Assembly (NCBI GenBank): GCA_031772625.1
Contig: CM062817.1
Span: 884,840,184-884,904,183, forward strand
Origin: Pinus tabuliformis
Lineage: Eukaryota; Streptophyta; Pinopsida; Pinales; Pinaceae
Reading direction: 5' to 3'
DNA length: 64,000 nt
Of this stretch, positions 11,361-21,947 are shown piece by piece. The notes beneath the pieces were generated by a model. It was not told where the DNA came from and did no database searches. It worked only from the letters and a program-made list of their open reading frames with translations. The position numbers and the translations under genes are program-made. Numbering within the stretch: position 1 is the stretch's first letter; each line of letters starts with the position of its first letter.

Positions 11361-11371
11361 TTGAGAGGGAT
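11361..11371 (+). other. Polypurine tract of copia A
   Basis: The GAGAGGGA run directly precedes the TG that opens the 3' LTR; it primes plus-strand synthesis in the family. The same GAGAGGGAG tract precedes the related LTR at 34589. Confidence 0.85.
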
Positions 11372-12357
11372 TGTTGAAAATAGCAACAAGAAATGCTAAA
11401 AATAGAATTTCTATGTATAGCATTTCAGGATATATTCCAATTTTAATTTGTCCTTGAATTAAAATTGAAAAATAAAATTTGAATTTAGTCTCACCAATTG
11501 TTTGAAAAATAATTAATTAATTCATCCTGAGTTAATTAGTTGGAGAAATTCAAACATGAAGTCTTTGTGAAGTCATGCAACAGTTATCCCTTTGATTAAG
11601 GAAGTTATCCCTTAATTAAGGAGATAAGGATGAGTTGTATTTGAGTTATAGTTAGTTAGCTCAATTAACTGAGTTAAGTCTAGTTAGATTAGTTCCAAAC
11701 AGTTTGTGGAACTGATTGTGAGTTCAGTCAGTTAATGCATGCATGCATGAAATTAGTGTACTCTAGATAACTGAATATTCTCTCATAAATAAATCATGCA
11801 TGTCAGTTCAGACAAAGACCTAGTTGAGATTAAAGGCAAGGATAGTGTACTATTAGTTGCAAGAATTTTCCTATAAGAAAATCTCTTGCATGCAGAAGGA
11901 ATTCATTCCTTGAGGATTGCGTAGTTTTACAGTGTGTTGGAGCAATGTGTGATACCAGTGTGACACAAGGTTACAGCAGGAGCACCTAGGGAAAACAACA
12001 CAAGGAAATAGGAGGCTTGGACGACAAAGGGAAAGGCACATGAGTTGTCTAGTCTATCTATGAGCAGTGAGAGGGATTGTACTGAGAGCTAGATAGCTGT
12101 GAGAGCTAAATCTTTGTGTAATCCTGAGATATTTCCACTTGTATGATAATACAGATAGTGAGGTTTTTAGCTAAGGCTTTCCCCAGAGTATTCTTCTGTG
12201 TTTCATGTGTGAATGATTCTTTGTCTTTGTTATATGTGTTCTATTTGATCTTGCTCAAAATAGATTAATCTTCCACAAGTTTGACTGTAGAAGTAGATTA
12301 AGTATTTTGCTTTAGTACATTGCATAATCAATTTAATCTATAGTGAGAATTTCTACA
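11372..12357 (+). repeat. 3' LTR of copia A
   Basis: 986 bp, TG to CA. The portion from 11582 onward matches the partial 5' LTR at 1-765. Its start carries the palindrome CTAAAAATAG shared with the other A-type LTRs. The target duplication cannot be tested because the left flank is missing. Confidence 0.93.
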
Positions 12358-13516
12358 GTCATTTAAAGAATATTGAAACCCTAGAGATAATAAGTTTGAT
12401 ATCTTGATGAGTTGTGGATGTTATATAGGGTTTGTAACAAAACCTGGGCAAGAAGTTGAAGTATTGAAGTATAGTCTTTTGTTGGTTATGTTTGTAAATT
12501 CTAATTCTTCTGTTATTATAATATTTTGATATGGCTAACTTTATGTTTCTGTAGTTTTGGTTGTACTTGCTATCTAAGTTGTGTAGGTACATCATCTTCA
12601 AGATGGTGAAGATTATCATAAGTAAATTTTAAGTGATAATAATGATATATGAATGAATCTGATAATAAGGTTGGAAGCCATGAAAGATTCTCCAATAAGA
12701 AGAAGTTGATCTCCCTGGATTAAGAGGGAGCCCAGATAGAAGAAATCTTCCTGGGTTAAGAGGGAGCCTGGATAAAGGAAATCTCCCTGGTTGAGAGGGA
12801 GAGAATACTTTTGATTGGAGAATGAATTTTCAAGGATATGTTGCTACATGTGAAGTAGGAAAGGAAGGTGTATGATTAAGGAATATTATGTCAAAGATTC
12901 GGTTTATAGTCCTGCTGTGTTGAGAAGCAACATTTATTGTCTAAAAGAACCTGAAGATTTGTGTTTATTTATGAATGTGTGAAAGTATATTAGCGATTGT
13001 GGTTGTGTTTGTGTAGGTAAATCACTTGAAGGTTTTGATAGCATGCTATTTACCGATCAGTTTCATCAAGAGAGATTTGTTGTCCTTGATCTGTTGGATC
13101 AAGGAGTGTTGAGGCTTTGTGATTCAACCATTGCTTGGGAGGACATCTGGCTGACACTTTGTGTTGATGTCTAGGTCTCGAAGTTCGAAGGGTGGTGTTG
13201 GTCATAAAGCTCTGACCTCGGATAGACACCTATATCTTTAGGTTTATGGTTAAAAAGTAAGCATGACGGTACCTAGAGAGGCTGAAAGCTTGAGCCCATA
13301 TTAGTCCCACCCCGATAGATTTCCCTAGTCAGGAATCTAGTTGGTGGAATTGCAGTTCCTAAAGTGTTGAGAGACCAATGGATAGTTTTACCGAGTCAGG
13401 AATCTAGTCCATGGCATTTTGGTGCCTAAACTTCTTCGTAGATGATGTGTTTTGAGATCTTCCATGTACTTCTATGATTATATGTAAATATGAATACCTC
13501 CATAGTTAAGAGGGAG
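12358..13516 (+). mobile_element. Non-coding 3' internal end of another LTR element, ending in a purine tract
   Basis: No coding region is recognised. It ends in TTAAGAGGGAG directly before a TG-starting LTR, which marks it as the 3' internal region of an element whose body was lost when copia A, or a deletion, replaced it. It contains three purine-tract hairpins (12705-12805) and a duplicated segment, TAGTCAGGAATCTAGT near 13328 and GAGTCAGGAATCTAGT near 13392. Confidence 0.6.
12705..12805 (+). repeat. Three ~40-bp tandem units with CTCCCT/AGGGAG stems
   Basis: Each unit holds CTCCCT (or CTTCCT), an 8-base spacer such as GGATTAAG, and AGGGAG, so it can fold as a hairpin that presents a purine tract like the true polypurine tract at 13506-13516. 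Confidence 0.75.
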
Positions 13517-14035
13517 TGTTGAATAATGTAACTAGGTTCAATCTTCATAATTGTACTTGAAGTCAATATGTAATATATTTGTCAAAAGAAAAGAAAAAAG
13601 ATTTTTTATTATTATTGAATTGATTTGTTAAAGGATGGGTTTCATGCTTGCGTCAATTGTCATAGGTCAAGCCTCCATTATAGGCTTTAGGACTGTTTTT
13701 CTGGGTCAAATTCAATTTGTTTATTCGTCAAAGACTCCTCCATCAAGTCTCCTTATGTCGGCTTTAAATAGATCATCATCAAGTTGGTCTTGGTCAAGTG
13801 AAATCATGTCAGCCTAATCTTAAATTGAGACACAACTAATCATAAAGTCATGTGGTCTTATTTCAAGAAGGAACAACTATATATACAAGGCTATACCTCA
13901 ATCCATAGTTCATTAAAGAAGCTCGCATAAATCTCAGAAGAAAGGTTCTATGAATTATAAAAGAATAGGTTCGATTATCTTTGAAATAAGTTTGGTATAC
14001 TCTTGGTGCAATCACAGAAGTTCGAATCTTAGAAA
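13517..14035 (+). repeat. 3' LTR, left half, split by copia B
   Basis: Begins TGTTGAATAATG after the purine tract. The LTR resumes at 19962 beyond copia B and ends TTTCTCAACA at 20638, giving about 1.2 kb when joined. Confidence 0.75.
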
Positions 14036-14645
14036 TGTTAGAAAATTATATATTACATAGCAATGGACCACATAGAATATTTCATAAATATAAACATAGA
14101 AAATGCATAAACCAGAGAGACACAGATATATGTGGTTCACCCAGTTTGGGCTACGTCCATCCCGAACAACCAGTCCTTCCTTTCTATTATCCAGCAAAAT
14201 GAAGAGACACAACCTACAGCAGATCCGCTGTAATATCCTCTATTTTCTCTCACAGCCTCACCTCTCTGTTTCTCGCTCAGAGAATAGACATCTATTACAC
14301 AGCCTCAATACAATGCCCTCATACAAAGAGATGGGTTGCCTTCTAGGGAAAAAAACCCTAAACTAAACATCATTTCTACCGTTAGATCATCCGCCTAATG
14401 AACGGCCCAGATTGACTAGAAATTACTATACTTTTACAAGGCAATTTTACATCTGTTTTTAGCTTTAGGGGCACTGCCCACAAAACCCCCTGCCAGGGGG
14501 GGCTCCCCAAAGGTTGCAGCCGCCCCCCCCCTGGACCTCCCCTGCAACAAATATTTTGTAGGTAGCGTTGCCACCCCATTTCGAACTGGGGTCCAATGCA
14601 GCGATACCTTTGAATACAGAAGATAATCGGGCTCCACACCCAACA
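14036..14645 (-). repeat. 3' LTR of copia B
   Basis: 610 bp, closely matching 19356-19961. On the - strand it begins TGTTGGGTGTGG after the purine tract. A G/C-rich patch with long C runs lies at about 14490-14545. Confidence 0.92.
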
Positions 14646-14660
14646 ATCTCCCACTTGGAG
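14646..14660 (-). other. Polypurine tract of copia B
   Basis: On the - strand CCAAGTGGGAGAT abuts the TG start of the 3' LTR. Confidence 0.8.
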
Positions 14661-14739
14661 ACTGATTATAGTAACTCCACCACTGCTTCATTTGCTGGAC
14701 AATGACTCCTCTTTGGACCTGGTTGTTTCTCATCTTCTT

Positions 14740-15443
14740 CATCATACTTGAAGACCAATTGAAATTGAGCAGATTCTCAGTTTCTCCTTTGTTACAACTT
14801 TTGTTAGCATATCTGCAAGATTTTGGCTAGTGTGTATCTTTTCCAGCTTCAACTCTCCATCTTCCAACACTAATCATATGAAATGGTACTTGACTTGTAT
14901 GTGTTTAGTCCTGGAATGAAATGTTGAGTTCTTTGCAAGATGAATGGCACTTTGGCTATCACTGTATAACGTCCCCATATCATGCTCCTTACCAAATTCA
15001 CCCATAAGCCTTTGTAACCAAATCATTTCTTTACTAGCCTCTGTAGCAGCAACATACTCTGCTTCTGTTGTTGAAAGGGCAACAACACTTTGGATTTTTG
15101 AAACCCAACTGACAGTTGTTCCACCTACAGTAAATACATATCCTGTAGTGCTCCTCTTGTTATCTCTGTCACCTGCCATATCTACATCAACATATCCCTG
15201 TAGATAAATGTTTGAACCACCAAAGCATAATGCTTGATTTGTGGTACCTTCCAAATATCTGAGAATCCATTTCACTGCCATCCAATGTTCCTTTCCTGGA
15301 TTTTTCATATACTTGCTTACAACTCCCACTGCATGTGCAATATCAGGCCTTGTGCAGACCATTGCATACATTAAGCTTCCAACTGTTGATGCGTATGGAA
15401 CTTTAGACATATAATCCATGTCTTCTTGGGTCTTTGGGCACAT
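14740..15443 (-). pseudogene. Copia B RNase H domain and Pol C-terminus
   Basis: MCPKTQEDMDYMSKVPYAS leads into the copia RT-RNase H connection (GSLMYAMVCTRPDIAHAV). The RNase H motifs are DMAGDRDNKRSTTGYVF, STTEAEYVAATEASKE and YSDSQSAIHLAKN. A TGA follows KYHFI. Past it the same frame reads LEDGELKLEKIHTSQNLADM, then LTKVVTKEKL, the normal Tork-lineage C-terminus, so the TGA is a single CGA to TGA lesion. Confidence 0.92.
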
Positions 15444-16312
15444 TTACTTACTAAGTTTGAAATGGCTAGCAAAAGGTGTACTAATTGGTTTTGCATTGTG
15501 CATATTAAATCTTTTCAACACCTTTTGTATGTACTCATTTTGAGACAATGTTAATTTGCGATTTCTCCTGTCTCTAGTTATTCTCATACCAAGGATTTTT
15601 TTTGCAGCTCTCAAATCCTTCATTGCAAATGAATTTGCCAATTTTCTTTTGAGCACATTTATTCCCTGCATGTTAGACCCTGCAACAAGCATGTCATCTA
15701 CATACAATAACAATATAATATAGCTGCCATCATTTTTCTTTTTCAGATAAACACATTGATCAGAGTGACATCTAATATAACCTTGTTCAGACATAAACTT
15801 GTCAAATTTTAGATACCACTGCCTTGGAGCCTGTTTTAAGCCATACAAGCTCTTCTTCAACCTGCACACTAGTTTCTCCTTCCCTTTCACCTCATATCCT
15901 TGTGGCTGCTGCATATATATCTCTTCCTCCAAATCCCCATGGAGAAAGGTTGTCTTTACATCTAACTGCTCAAGATGCAAATCTTCAACCGCTACTAGAC
16001 TTAAAATAGTTTTGATTGAAGTCATTTTAACAACAGGAAAAAATATTTCATCAGAATCAATACCTTTCTTCTGTGAAACCCCTTCACCACAAGTCTAGCT
16101 TTGTACCTTTGTTTTCCTCCATCTTCTTCCTTCAGCATGTAAACCCATTTATTCTTCAATATAGTTTTTCTTGCAAGCAACCTGACTAAGTCCCAAGTCT
16201 GGTTATGCATTAAGGAGTCAATCTCTTCATTCATGGCTAGCTCCCACTTCTTCCTGCTTTCAACCTGCATTGCTTCTTCATAACATTCGGGTTCACCAGA
16301 ATCAGTCAACAA
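15444..16312 (-). pseudogene. Copia B reverse transcriptase
   Basis: Two overlapping frames cover copia RT. The N-terminal part is at 16022-16312 (NEEIDSLMHNQTWDLV, KARLVVKGFHRR). After a frameshift near 16070 comes 15444-16025 with [34 protein letters not shown] and an intact LLLYVDDMLVAGS catalytic box. A TAA at about 15443 separates it from the RNase H part. Apart from the frameshift and the stop, all RT motifs are legible. Confidence 0.93.
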
Positions 16313-16350
16313 TAAATAATATAATGAAGGAGAGTATCGTTCAGGGGGTA

Positions 16351-16973
16351 TGCTTATTGATCCGGATTTAAACAGGAACGCAAAAAATTACAGATATAAC
16401 CATATACATAAAGATGCAGCGGAAATAACACTTAATTTCATTAATGGAAAATACTGAAATATGCTTACAGCCAGAAATGGAAATAAACCAGCTAGGGCGA
16501 TGGTAGCTTATCTCTGAGAAGAGATGTGGTGGCTACATGCCTCTGAACTATTCTGAACTGTGTTACAATGAGGCTTGAAGGCCTATTTATTGTTGAGAAA
16601 CAATGGAAAACCCTTCACATCCCAAAACCTAACCCTAGAAGATGAAACGCCAAATTGTGGGCCCCGTTTGGGTAAATTGGTACATCAATTTCCCGGGGTC
16701 GTAACTTTGGCATACGATCTCCATTTGACGTTTATGATAGCTCGTTAGAAACATCTATCCGAGTACTACCACTTTGGGAGGAAACATCGGTCCATGGACC
16801 CATGTTGCCCCAGATTCCCAAAAAAACGTCGTTTAGGGCCTCAAAACGGCTTCGGAAGTTCAGGACCCAAAAAACTGCTAAAAATAGTAAATTGTGCTAC
16901 AATTTAGGAAATTGAAAAAGCTGAAAGAGACAGTTGTGGGGGTCCCAATGGGATAGGTCGGTGGCCACCAACA
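16351..16973 (-). repeat. Probable solo LTR or LTR-like insert in copia B
   Basis: A ~620-bp non-coding block separates RRSTRISDPGG from PPERYSPSLYY, which are adjacent in Tnt1-like proteins, so it is an insertion. It starts TG and ends CA, and on the - strand it contains an AATAAATAGG TATA-like box. No target duplication is visible, so the exact ends are uncertain. Confidence 0.6.
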
Positions 16974-17066
16974 TCCACCTGGATCACTTATCCTGGTAGA
17001 TCTTCTAACACCACTTTCAGGTGTTTGGGGTTCCTGTTGCTGTTGTGGTGGTTGTTGTTGTTGTGG

Positions 17067-18100
17067 TTATTGATTATTATTATTTTCAAGCACCTTTACT
17101 TTTTCAGTGATATCATCAAGAACTATGTATTCCTTGTTTTCTTTTTTCTGTTTCTTTTCCTGCAACTGATTCTTGTACAAGACCTTTTCATTGAATATTA
17201 CATCTCTGCTCCTAATGATTTTGTGATTTTCGTAATCATATAAGCGATAACCAAAATCATTAACACCATATCCAATAAAGGTACATTTCTTTGACTTTGC
17301 CTCAAGCTTTGTTCTATTTTCTTTATTAATATGGACAAAGGCCTCACAACCAAAAGGCTTTAAAAAGGAGTAGTTTACCCTTTTTCCTGTCCATGCTTCC
17401 TCTGGAACACCACCATCCAAGGAACTTGAAGGCCCTCTGTTTATTAGATAAATAGCAGTATCTACAGCATCTGCCCAAATTGTAAAGGAAATCCTACATG
17501 AAAACTCATGCACTGTGCACGCTCCATGATTGTTCTATTCATCCTTTCTAACACTCCATTTTCTTGTGGTGTTCTTGGAATTGTCTTCTCTCTGCAAATT
17601 CCATGCTCTGAACAGTACCTATCAAACTCTTTACTGCAATATTCACCTCCATTGTCTGATCTGAGGCACTTCAATTTCTTTCCTGTCTTAATCTCAACCA
17701 AAGATTTCCATTTCTTGAAAGTATCAAATACATTAGATTTATTCTTAATACAATAAATCCAAGTTTTTCTAGTTGAATCATCAATAAAAGTAACATAATA
17801 ACGAGAGCCACCAAGAGATGATACCTGAGCCGGTCCCCATACATCTGTATGCACAAGCTCTAATTTTTCGCTCTTCTTTTCTTTCCCAACTCTGAGAAAT
17901 TTGACTCTCTTCTGTTTTCCATAAATGCAATTCTCGCAGAAGTCAAAATCAACATTCTTCAAACCTGGCAACAAATTCCTTGAGTGAAGGATCTTCATCC
18001 CCTTCTCACTCATGTGTCCGAGCCTATGATGCCATAATGATGCATCTTCTCCTTTGGAAGTTAAAGCATTAATAGAGTTAGAAATACCATTGCATAAATA
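17067..18100 (-). pseudogene. Copia B integrase
   Basis: On the - strand: the zinc-binding FCENCIYGKQ segment, LVHTDVWGPAQ (Asp), CLRSDNGGEYCS (Asp) and PQENGVLERMNRT (catalytic Glu retained). A frameshift near 17480-17510 joins this to ADAVDTAIYLINRGPSS and on to the C-terminal FIGYGVNDFGYRLYD segment. Copia B thus keeps its integrase active-site residues, unlike copia A. Confidence 0.92.
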
Positions 18101-18480
18101 CAATGTACCAACCTTTTCACCTTTTGTTATTACCAGGGCTCCTTTGGTGACCTTCCAAGGTTTATCTGTGAAAGTTGTCACACAACCCTCACCGCCTAAC
18201 TGCCCTGTTGAAATCAGATTTTTCTTCAGATCTGGAACATGCCTTACCTCCTTTAGTAGCCATTGGTTTCCATTCTGCTGTTTTACAAGAACCTTACCCA
18301 TTCCAACAATTTTACAGGGTTTATCATCACCCAAACGGACTTGTCCAAAATCTCCTTGAACATAGTCATGAAAGTATTTCTTATCAGGTGTGGCATGGAA
18401 TGAGGCCCCTGAATCTACCACCCAGGAATCAGTAATATTTTCGAAAGAAAGAATCAAAGCATATTGTAACACCTCACCTG
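18050..18480 (-). pseudogene. Copia B aspartic protease and GAG-pre-integrase
   Basis: WVVDSGASFHATPDKKYF contains the canonical DSGA active site. The domain continues through VRHVPDLKKNLISTGQL to LWHHRLGHMSEKGMKIL (GAG-pre-integrase). It is in one frame with the zinc knuckle upstream and the integrase downstream, as in copia polyproteins. Confidence 0.93.
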
Positions 18481-18499
18481 TCACATTTACTTCATGATT

Positions 18500-19298
18500 G
18501 TTTTCTTGTTGTGCATCTCCTTCTTTTCCCTTCCGAGATCTACAGTATTTATTTAGGTGTCCTTTCTTTCCACATTTCCAGCACACTATCCCGATCTGAA
18601 CTTGGATCTACCTTTCCTTGATTTACTGTGTTATCCAAAGCTCTTTCCTCTTTCCATTTTTCTTCCCCTAAACTCTGCACTCAAAGCATTACCCGATGTC
18701 TCACCGGAGCTTTTCCATCGCATTTCCTCGCTAAGGATAGCACCGACAACATCATCAAACTTTAAAGTACTAGATCCAAACACAGAGTTACTAATGGCCA
18801 TTACTAAACCATTCCAAATTTCTGGCAATGAGCACAAGAATAACAAAGCTCTAACTTCATCATCAAAGTTTACCCATACAGAACTTAACTGACTTGTAAC
18901 AGTATTAAAATATTTAAATGGTCTGCAACAAATCCACCTTCCAACATCTTCATATTAAATAACTGTTTCATAAGAAATACCTTGTTTGAGGTCGAGGGTT
19001 TTTCATATAGTTTCACCAATACCTTAATCAAACCCTCTGTCATTATTTCCTTCGAAATGTTGAAGGCGACCGACGCTGCAAGGCACAAGCGTATTGTTCC
19101 GAGTGCCATTCTATCGAGAAGGTTCCATTCTTCATCTATCATACCCGTTAGCATCTTTGCTTTTCTACCTAATGGTAGGTACAAATCTTTCTGATACAGA
19201 TAATCTTCCATTTGCATCTTCCACAGCGAGAAGTTTTGGCCGTTAAATTTCTCGACCCTAAACTTACCATCTTCCGCCATTTCTCCCACTCGAACCAA
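18500..19298 (-). pseudogene. Copia B Gag
   Basis: MVRVGEMAEDGKFRVEKFNG starts at 19298. The capsid-like core follows (WKMQMEDYLYQKDLY, YEKPSTSNKVFLMKQLF). A frameshift near 18890 leads to LFLCSLPEIWNGLVMAIS, and another near 18600 to the CCHC knuckle CWKCGKKGHLNKYC (CX2CX4HX4C complete). This is the standard Tnt1-type Gag layout. Confidence 0.9.
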
Positions 19299-19340
19299 GA
19301 ACCCTTCTCTCCTGTGAGTTTGTCAGCCAAATAGACCTTC

Positions 19341-19355
19341 GGCTCTCATACCTGT
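19341..19355 (-). other. Primer binding site of copia B
   Basis: On the - strand ACAGGTATGAGAGCC follows the CA end of the 5' LTR. It resembles the initiator-Met site (GGTATCAGAGC) with one mismatch. Confidence 0.7.
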
Positions 19356-19961
19356 TGTTAGAAAATTATATATTACAGAGCAATGGAACACATAGAATAT
19401 TGCATAAATATAAACACAGAAAATGCATAAACCAGAGAGACACAGATATACGTGGTTCACCTAGTTTGGGCTACGTCCACCCCGAATAGCCAGTCCTTCC
19501 TTTCTATTATCCAGCGAAATGAAGAGACACAACCTACAGCAGATCCGCTGTAATATCCTCTGTTTTCTCTCACAGTCTCACCTCTCTATTTCTCACTCAG
19601 AGAATACACATCTATTACGCAACCTCAATATAATGCCCTCATACAAAGAGAGGGGTTGCCTTCTAGGGCAAAAAACCATAAACTAAACATAAGTTCTACT
19701 GTCAGATCATCTGCCTAATGAACAGCCCAGATTGACAAGAAATTACTATACTTTTACAAGGAAATTTTACATCTGTTTTTACCTTTAGGGGCGCTACCCC
19801 GAACCCCCCACCAGGGGGGGCTCCCCAAAGGTCGTAGCCACCTCCCCTGGAACCCCCCTGCAATGAATATTTTGTGGGCGGCATTGCCGCCCCATTTCGA
19901 AATGGGGTCCAATGTGGTGATACCTTTGAATACAGAAGATAATCGGGCTCCACACCCAACA
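19356..19961 (-). repeat. 5' LTR of copia B
   Basis: 606 bp, the partner of 14036-14645, with the same G/C-rich patch near 19795-19860. Substitutions are scattered throughout. Confidence 0.92.
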
Positions 19962-20638
19962 AGTAAGGTAGTCTCAGTGCCATTACAGTAAGAAGTTCAA
20001 ACAAGAATATCAAAGGAAACATCTCGGTATCACTACAAGAGCTCAAAAGGTGTACAAGCATACTCTCGTTGTTATCACAACAAGGTAATCTTTTTCTCGG
20101 TGCAAACTCTGTCATAAGGGTTTAGTGCCACATTAAGAAGGTTTCGACAAGAAGGTATCAGTACCACCACATAAATGAACTCTCAGTGTTATGAGGTCTC
20201 ATTACTATTACAATGGTAAGATATCGGTATTGGTGGTATTGCAGTGATGATGTCTCGATCAAAACCCAGTGGTAAGTATTTGATGCAATCTTAGTAGCAA
20301 GAATTCGGTGCTAACACAGTGATATAGATCCTGATATGCTAACACAGTGAAAGGAGGATGACTTGACCAAGGTAGTATTGAGTCTAAGTTGTAAGGGTCT
20401 TGGTCTTCTCATCTTGAATCTACTGAAGGAAGAATTTTTTATTGGGTTTTCCCCTAGAGTGGGGTTTTCCCTTGGCAGCGTGCCTACATCTTGTGTTCTC
20501 TTTTATTTGTTGCTTGGAATTAGTCTTGAATATAAGAAAAGATCATTCAAAAGAACAAATAATAATAATGAAAAACATCACAAGATAATGTCATAATAAG
20601 AGAAATAGTTTAAATTCCACCCTTTGGATTTCTCAACA
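19962..20638 (+). repeat. 3' LTR, right half, beyond copia B
   Basis: It continues the LTR that begins at 13517. GGGTTTTCCC repeats near 20446 and 20461 and the terminal CACCC-rich TTTCTCAACA end are typical of copia LTR 3' regions, as at 50130-50157. Confidence 0.7.
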
Positions 20639-20867
20639 CCCCTCCCCTACAATATGTATGGAAATTCATTGATTTTTGTCTCAAATGTAGCATAAAGCGA
20701 GCTAGAATTACTAAATTTTATATGTATAATATAGTATTGTCTGACATGAATATTTGAGACCCAAATTCTCAATCAGGTGATGTGCAATTAATGGCTCTAG
20801 TTTCCCGGTGGAACCATGAAGAAATCAGGGTAGAGGAGATCAAAAGGATAATTGCCAAGGAGGTAGA
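20639..20867. other. Unassigned spacer
   Basis: 229 bp with no recognisable gene or repeat. It is the pre-insertion flank of element C. Confidence 0.6.
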
Positions 20868-20872
20868 AGAAC
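20868..20872 (+). repeat. Target-site duplication AGAAC, left
   Basis: AGAAC immediately before the TG of the 5' LTR; identical to 28926-28930. Confidence 0.9.
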
Positions 20873-21362
20873 TGTTATAGACATTTTTGTGCCTTACAGC
20901 ATGAAGCATGAAATCTCCATAATCTAAGGGATCCAAAGTCCCTAAACATGTTGTTCCTACCCCTAGAGGAACAAGGTCAGCAAACCACAGCACTGAAAAT
21001 CAGTTCTCCACCTGAAAACACTCAAAAACAAGCAATTTCTGGATCATGTCAACTACTCCACTGAGCATCTGCGCTGAATGTCAACTGCCCCTCTCTGTAC
21101 CTGCATTGAATGTCAAATCCAACAAAGGCTACCTGCGTTGAGCGAGATTGGACAAGTGGCACAGTCATTCTTCAAGGTGTCAATGCCCAGGAAGCTTCCA
21201 AAATGACACTTGGATCAGGGAATTCGCCTAGTGATGAGTAAGAGGTTCTTAAACTCCAAGTGGAAGCAAGGATCTCCAAGTGGACTCAAGAGCTGAAGTA
21301 TAACTGAAGTGGGAGAGGACACTAGTCAGCCTCAAGCTGACTGATCCTTTCTCCAAAACTCC

Positions 21363-21370
21363 TATATATA
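21363..21370 (+). promoter_or_regulatory. TATA box in element C LTR
   Basis: TATATATA within CCTATATATAGAGC, about 190 bp before an AATAAA signal. It is repeated in the 3' LTR near 28365 and, on the - strand, near 61495 in C3. Confidence 0.7.
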
Positions 21371-21556
21371 GAGCTCTCTCATGAGGTCTAGGGAGGCTGG
21401 AATTTTGTGAATGTAAGGAAGTGCTGTTGGTTTGAGTTTAGAGCTATTGGGTGATTGCTTTGAAGGAGGTGAAGAGGAGATTTCTTTCTGCTGGGAGGTG
21501 TTGCTGGATTGGACCTCTTATGGTTGTAACACTCCTTGAACTTTACTTCTTCCATT

Positions 21557-21562
21557 AATAAA
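21557..21562 (+). promoter_or_regulatory. Candidate polyadenylation signal in element C LTR
   Basis: AATAAA in ATTAATAAAGCATTTG; also present in the 3' LTR near 28558. Confidence 0.55.
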
Positions 21563-21923
21563 GCATTTGAGGTTCTTCTATATGCATGTGTCTCAATGGT
21601 GTATTGTTATACTTGTGTATTTGATTTATTCTAATCCTTGAATCAATTATGAATGTATTCTTCTTGTAGTTTCCCTCTCTTGCCCTTTTGCAGGATCTTT
21701 GTGTAGTTGGGCCAGTGAAAGAGCAAGGAGCTGGGAACAAGCAGCAAGGAGAGAAGATTGGATCAATCATTAGCGAAAGACATCGGTTAGTGGATCTCTT
21801 TCTCCCCTATTTTACTTTCATAAAGAAGAAATCTTAGATAGCTTTGCTTCGGTTGTTGCTGAGGTACTATCACCCTTAGAGTGGGATAGGGTCATTTCGT
21901 ATTGGATACTTTTCCCTACAACA

Positions 21924-21947
21924 AATTGGCGACTCCGTTGGGGATCG
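21924..21947 (+). other. Primer binding site of element C
   Basis: AATTGGCGACTCCGTTGGGG abuts the LTR end. The same site (GGCGACTCC then ACTGGGGAC) occurs on the - strand at 40426-40447. It is not the initiator-Met type; I cannot name the tRNA securely. Confidence 0.8.

Larger units (their letters stand above)
1..12357 (+). mobile_element. Ty1/copia LTR retrotransposon A, defective, interrupted by a Penelope-like element
   Basis: The order is partial 5' LTR, initiator-Met-type primer site, gag, protease, integrase, RT, RNase H, purine tract and 3' LTR, which is the Ty1/copia order. The start of the 5' LTR lies outside the window. Stops and active-site replacements occur in every domain, so the copy is dead. 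A foreign block at 2960-9452 splits the integrase reading frame and is bordered by a 15-bp repeat of the element's own sequence. Related LTRs occur at 34589-35717 and 41749-44818. Confidence 0.93.
14036..19961 (-). mobile_element. Ty1/copia element B (Tork/Tnt1-like), inverted, nested in an LTR
   Basis: Paired ~607-bp LTRs (14036-14645 and 19356-19961) flank a - strand gag-protease-integrase-RT-RNase H region. The 5-bp flanks, AGAAA on the left and AGTAA on the right, differ at one base and may be an aged target duplication. Several frameshifts and stops are present, but the protease DSG, the integrase DDE and the RT YVDD are all retained. An LTR-like insert lies at 16351-16973. Confidence 0.92.
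20873..21923 (+). repeat. 5' LTR of element C
   Basis: 1,051 bp from TGTTATAGAC to CCTACAACA. It holds a TATA box (21363-21370) and AATAAA (21557-21562). The near identity with the 3' LTR points to a fairly recent insertion. Confidence 0.95.
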
